Shown here in pieces: positions 6,200 through 8,034 of a stretch of 8,034 bases of DNA. Made by a program: the position numbers and the translations under genes. Numbering within the stretch: the first letter of the stretch is position 1; every line of letters starts with the position of its first letter. The notes under the pieces are model-generated. The model saw only the letters and a list, made by a program, of their open reading frames with translations. It was not told the DNA's origin and ran no database searches. Origin of the DNA: an uncultured Sphingobacteriales bacterium (GTDB taxonomy: Bacteria; Bacteroidota; Bacteroidia; Chitinophagales; Chitinophagaceae); NCBI GenBank assembly GCA_946887085.1, contig CAMPKG010000151.1, forward strand, positions 1-8,034. Reading direction: 5' to 3'.

Positions 6200-8034
6200 T
6201 TAATTTATGGCCAGTTTTTGTTGATGCACTATTTCTCCATTGGCTTTGATTTTTGCGATGTATAAACCGGGTGAGATTGCATCTACTTGAATTCTGTTTC
6301 CGACAAGATTGCTTGCTGGTCCTTTGTATAAAGTTCTCAGTATTCTGCCTGTAACGTCCGTCAATTCGATTTCTATCGTCGCATAATTGTTGATAAGGTT
6401 CAGATCAACCTCGAGATATTCGTTTGCTGGATTGGGGTAGATGTTTATGCTTTTTTCGACTCCCCGCATATCATCTATTGTGCTTGGCTTGTAGACGGAC
6501 GAGCTGCTGCAATCCCATTGGTCAACAAAATTTGCAGTAAACGCTATACTGTTGCCATTTGTTACACTAATGATCGCCATAGACCCAATGTAGCTGTAAG
6601 GATAAAATAAGCCATTTGCTATTTCACTAGTCCAAAGTTGCGATGAACTTGGGATACAGTCCTCATAAGAATTATCGCATGTACTATTTCCGGTTGCTAC
6701 GTCACCATTAATGTCTGTTCTCGTGAATTTCATACCGAGCGTGGGGAAAGCCAGTTGATTGTGACTGCGGGGAGCCATAAACACGATATCTGTCGTATTA
6801 TTTGCAGCTTTGTTGGATACAAACTCAGTAGGCCATGCGATATTCGAGAGGCCCCCACCCAATACATTAAAATAACTAGTCCCATATTGAGTAAAATACG
6901 TTTTCCAAAAATAAATTCCGTTCAAACCTATAGTATTTGATACACTATTCCATGTCGGACTCAATTCTGCTAGGAAAGGATTAATATTTGTTTGAGATGG
7001 CTGTAAATATGCGGAAGGAAATGAGCATAATACATCCCAATTGTCCTGAAGGCCGGCTAAAATGAGCCGTTGAGAACTATTGTTGCTGCCTAATACCTGT
7101 GTACCCCAGTTATGACTAATGTCTGGAAAATGCAGACGGCGTTGTTCAAGCCATGGCGTAAAGTTGAGGCTGGTTTTGCTTATATAAGTCATACCGATGT
7201 GCTTGGGATATGCCGAAAACCCGTAAGAAGGTGAGGCAGGCAAAAAAGTGTTGCTGAAAACATAGAGACCATCGCCGTTAGGGTCTTCATACGCCCCAAA
7301 TCCATACTCATACACGTCTTTCTGTTCGGAGGACACTGGTGGAATTGGTGCTAAAAAAGGACGCAATGCTAAAACACTAAGATTAGCATCAACTAACAGC
7401 GATAGGGTCGCTGATCCGAATGATGGAGTGGATTGCTGCTGAATCCAATCTTCGTACACGTAGTCAGAATTGCAGCTTCCTGTTACAAATATGTTGCCGG
7501 TGCCTAAAGGAACCATTCTTATGGCCATATCAAAATCGTAACTTGGGTATAGTGGGTCATTGGGAAAGGGGAAGTCAATAGCCAAACATGATACGGTGTT
7601 GTTTAGGTCATAGCTTAGTACAAAAATCTCTTTATCTGATGTACCAGGCGACGGCGTATAATCAGGATAGTTTGGATAGTTTGTCCCAGTCCCAATATAG
7701 CCGCAGATATACAAAAGGTTATTTTGATAAATCGCATGCAAAGCATATAAATTCCTGCCGGGATTACTTAGGATTTTGTCAAGCGCTATTGAACCATCGC
7801 TATTATTGACAACGAGTACTTTGATATTATCTCCACCGTCCCCGCTTCCTCGTACCTGCGCTACAATTATGGACTGGGTTGACGTGTAAGGGACAACGTC
7901 AACACTGCGTTCGTCGATAAAATTATTGTCGGAGTATGTTTTGTTGGCTAGATCTGTTCCGGTTTTGTCAGTTCGAAAAAAGTGGATTTCGGCACCTTGG
8001 GAAAATATTTGGTTACCATTGAACTTAGTGACTG
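6200..8034 (-). CDS. T9SS-exported protein of unknown function, 3' part
   Basis: This convergent gene is open from the right edge to its TAA at 6200-6202, showing about 610 residues without a start or signal peptide. A TTG at 7739-7741 is an internal Leu: 97 further codons lie upstream without a stop. The last 83 residues are a T9SS type A sorting domain, recognised from INIYPNPANEYLEV, LTDVTGRILRTL, SPGLYIAKIKANGE and a terminal QKLAIN. Such a domain directs export across the outer membrane and is normally cleaved, leaving the protein on the cell surface or secreted. The roughly 527 residues before it are Ser/Asn/Tyr/Pro-rich and have no catalytic motif I recognise. Recurrent strand-like pairs (IKVLVVNNSDGSIALDKIL, EIFVLSYDLNNTVSCLAI, SLLVDANLSVLALRP), each followed by a segment such as NLLYICGYIG or GNIFVTGSCN, suggest a beta-propeller-like body. 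Base composition is more AT-rich than the operon. No functional link to the operon is visible. Confidence 0.85.
   Translation of the reverse strand, partial: VTKFNGNQIFSQGAEIHFFRTDKTGTDLANKTYSDNNFIDERSVDVVPYTSTQSIIVAQVRGSGDGGDNIKVLVVNNSDGSIALDKILSNPGRNLYALHAIYQNNLLYICGYIGTGTNYPNYPDYTPSPGTSDKEIFVLSYDLNNTVSCLAIDFPFPNDPLYPSYDFDMAIRMVPLGTGNIFVTGSCNSDYVYEDWIQQQSTPSFGSATLSLLVDANLSVLALRPFLAPIPPVSSEQKDVYEYGFGAYEDPNGDGLYVFSNTFLPASPSYGFSAYPKHIGMTYISKTSLNFTPWLEQRRLHFPDISHNWGTQVLGSNNSSQRLILAGLQDNWDVLCSFPSAYLQPSQTNINPFLAELSPTWNSVSNTIGLNGIYFWKTYFTQYGTSYFNVLGGGLSNIAWPTEFVSNKAANNTTDIVFMAPRSHNQLAFPTLGMKFTRTDINGDVATGNSTCDNSYEDCIPSSSQLWTSEIANGLFYPYSYIGSMAIISVTNGNSIAFTANFVDQWDCSSSSVYKPSTIDDMRGVEKSINIYPNPANEYLEVDLNLINNYATIEIELTDVTGRILRTLYKGPASNLVGNRIQVDAISPGLYIAKIKANGEIVHQQKLAIN

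Noticed and set aside
6755..6940. + strand 61-codon frame inside the T9SS protein gene
   Set aside because: Short, covered by the long - strand frame with a clear C-terminal domain, and without any family feature.

Overview
The window most likely comes from a member of the Bacteroidota, plausibly a Chitinophagaceae-like relative. Three things point there: the gene order actC-actD-actE-actF-coxB-coxA, which is characteristic of alternative complex III (ACIII) loci in that phylum; a C-terminal type A sorting domain of the type IX secretion system (T9SS) on the opposite-strand gene; and AT-rich leaders without Shine-Dalgarno sequences in front of every start codon. The genus is not determinable from what is visible.

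Bases 2-6099 (+ strand) are the distal part of a respiratory operon. It opens inside actC (last 160 codons of an NrfD-type quinol-site membrane subunit). It continues with actD (DUF3341 membrane anchor), actE (mono-heme lipoprotein cytochrome c), actF (ten-helix membrane subunit), coxB (CuA-bearing cytochrome oxidase subunit II) and coxA (heme-copper subunit I). Gaps between genes are 84, 45, 43, 53 and 38 bp and all genes point the same way, so one transcript is likely. A strong intrinsic terminator 21 bp after coxA closes the operon. Together the products would oxidise menaquinol (ACIII), pass electrons through c-type hemes to CuA, and reduce oxygen at the heme a3-CuB site; in this phylum the two complexes are known to form a supercomplex.

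The two gaps flanking actD carry nearly identical arrays of four 7-bp units (TTTTGAA-type) ending just before the next start codon. They look like copies of a dispersed intergenic repeat and are the most unusual structure here.

Bases 6200-8034 (- strand) are the 3' part of a convergent gene for a large T9SS-exported protein of unknown function. The frame stays open to the right edge, so its start lies outside the window. It is visibly more AT-rich than the operon. No tRNA, rRNA, CRISPR array, insertion sequence or phage gene was seen, and nothing in the window amounts to an undescribed multi-gene system; the core genes are well-understood families.
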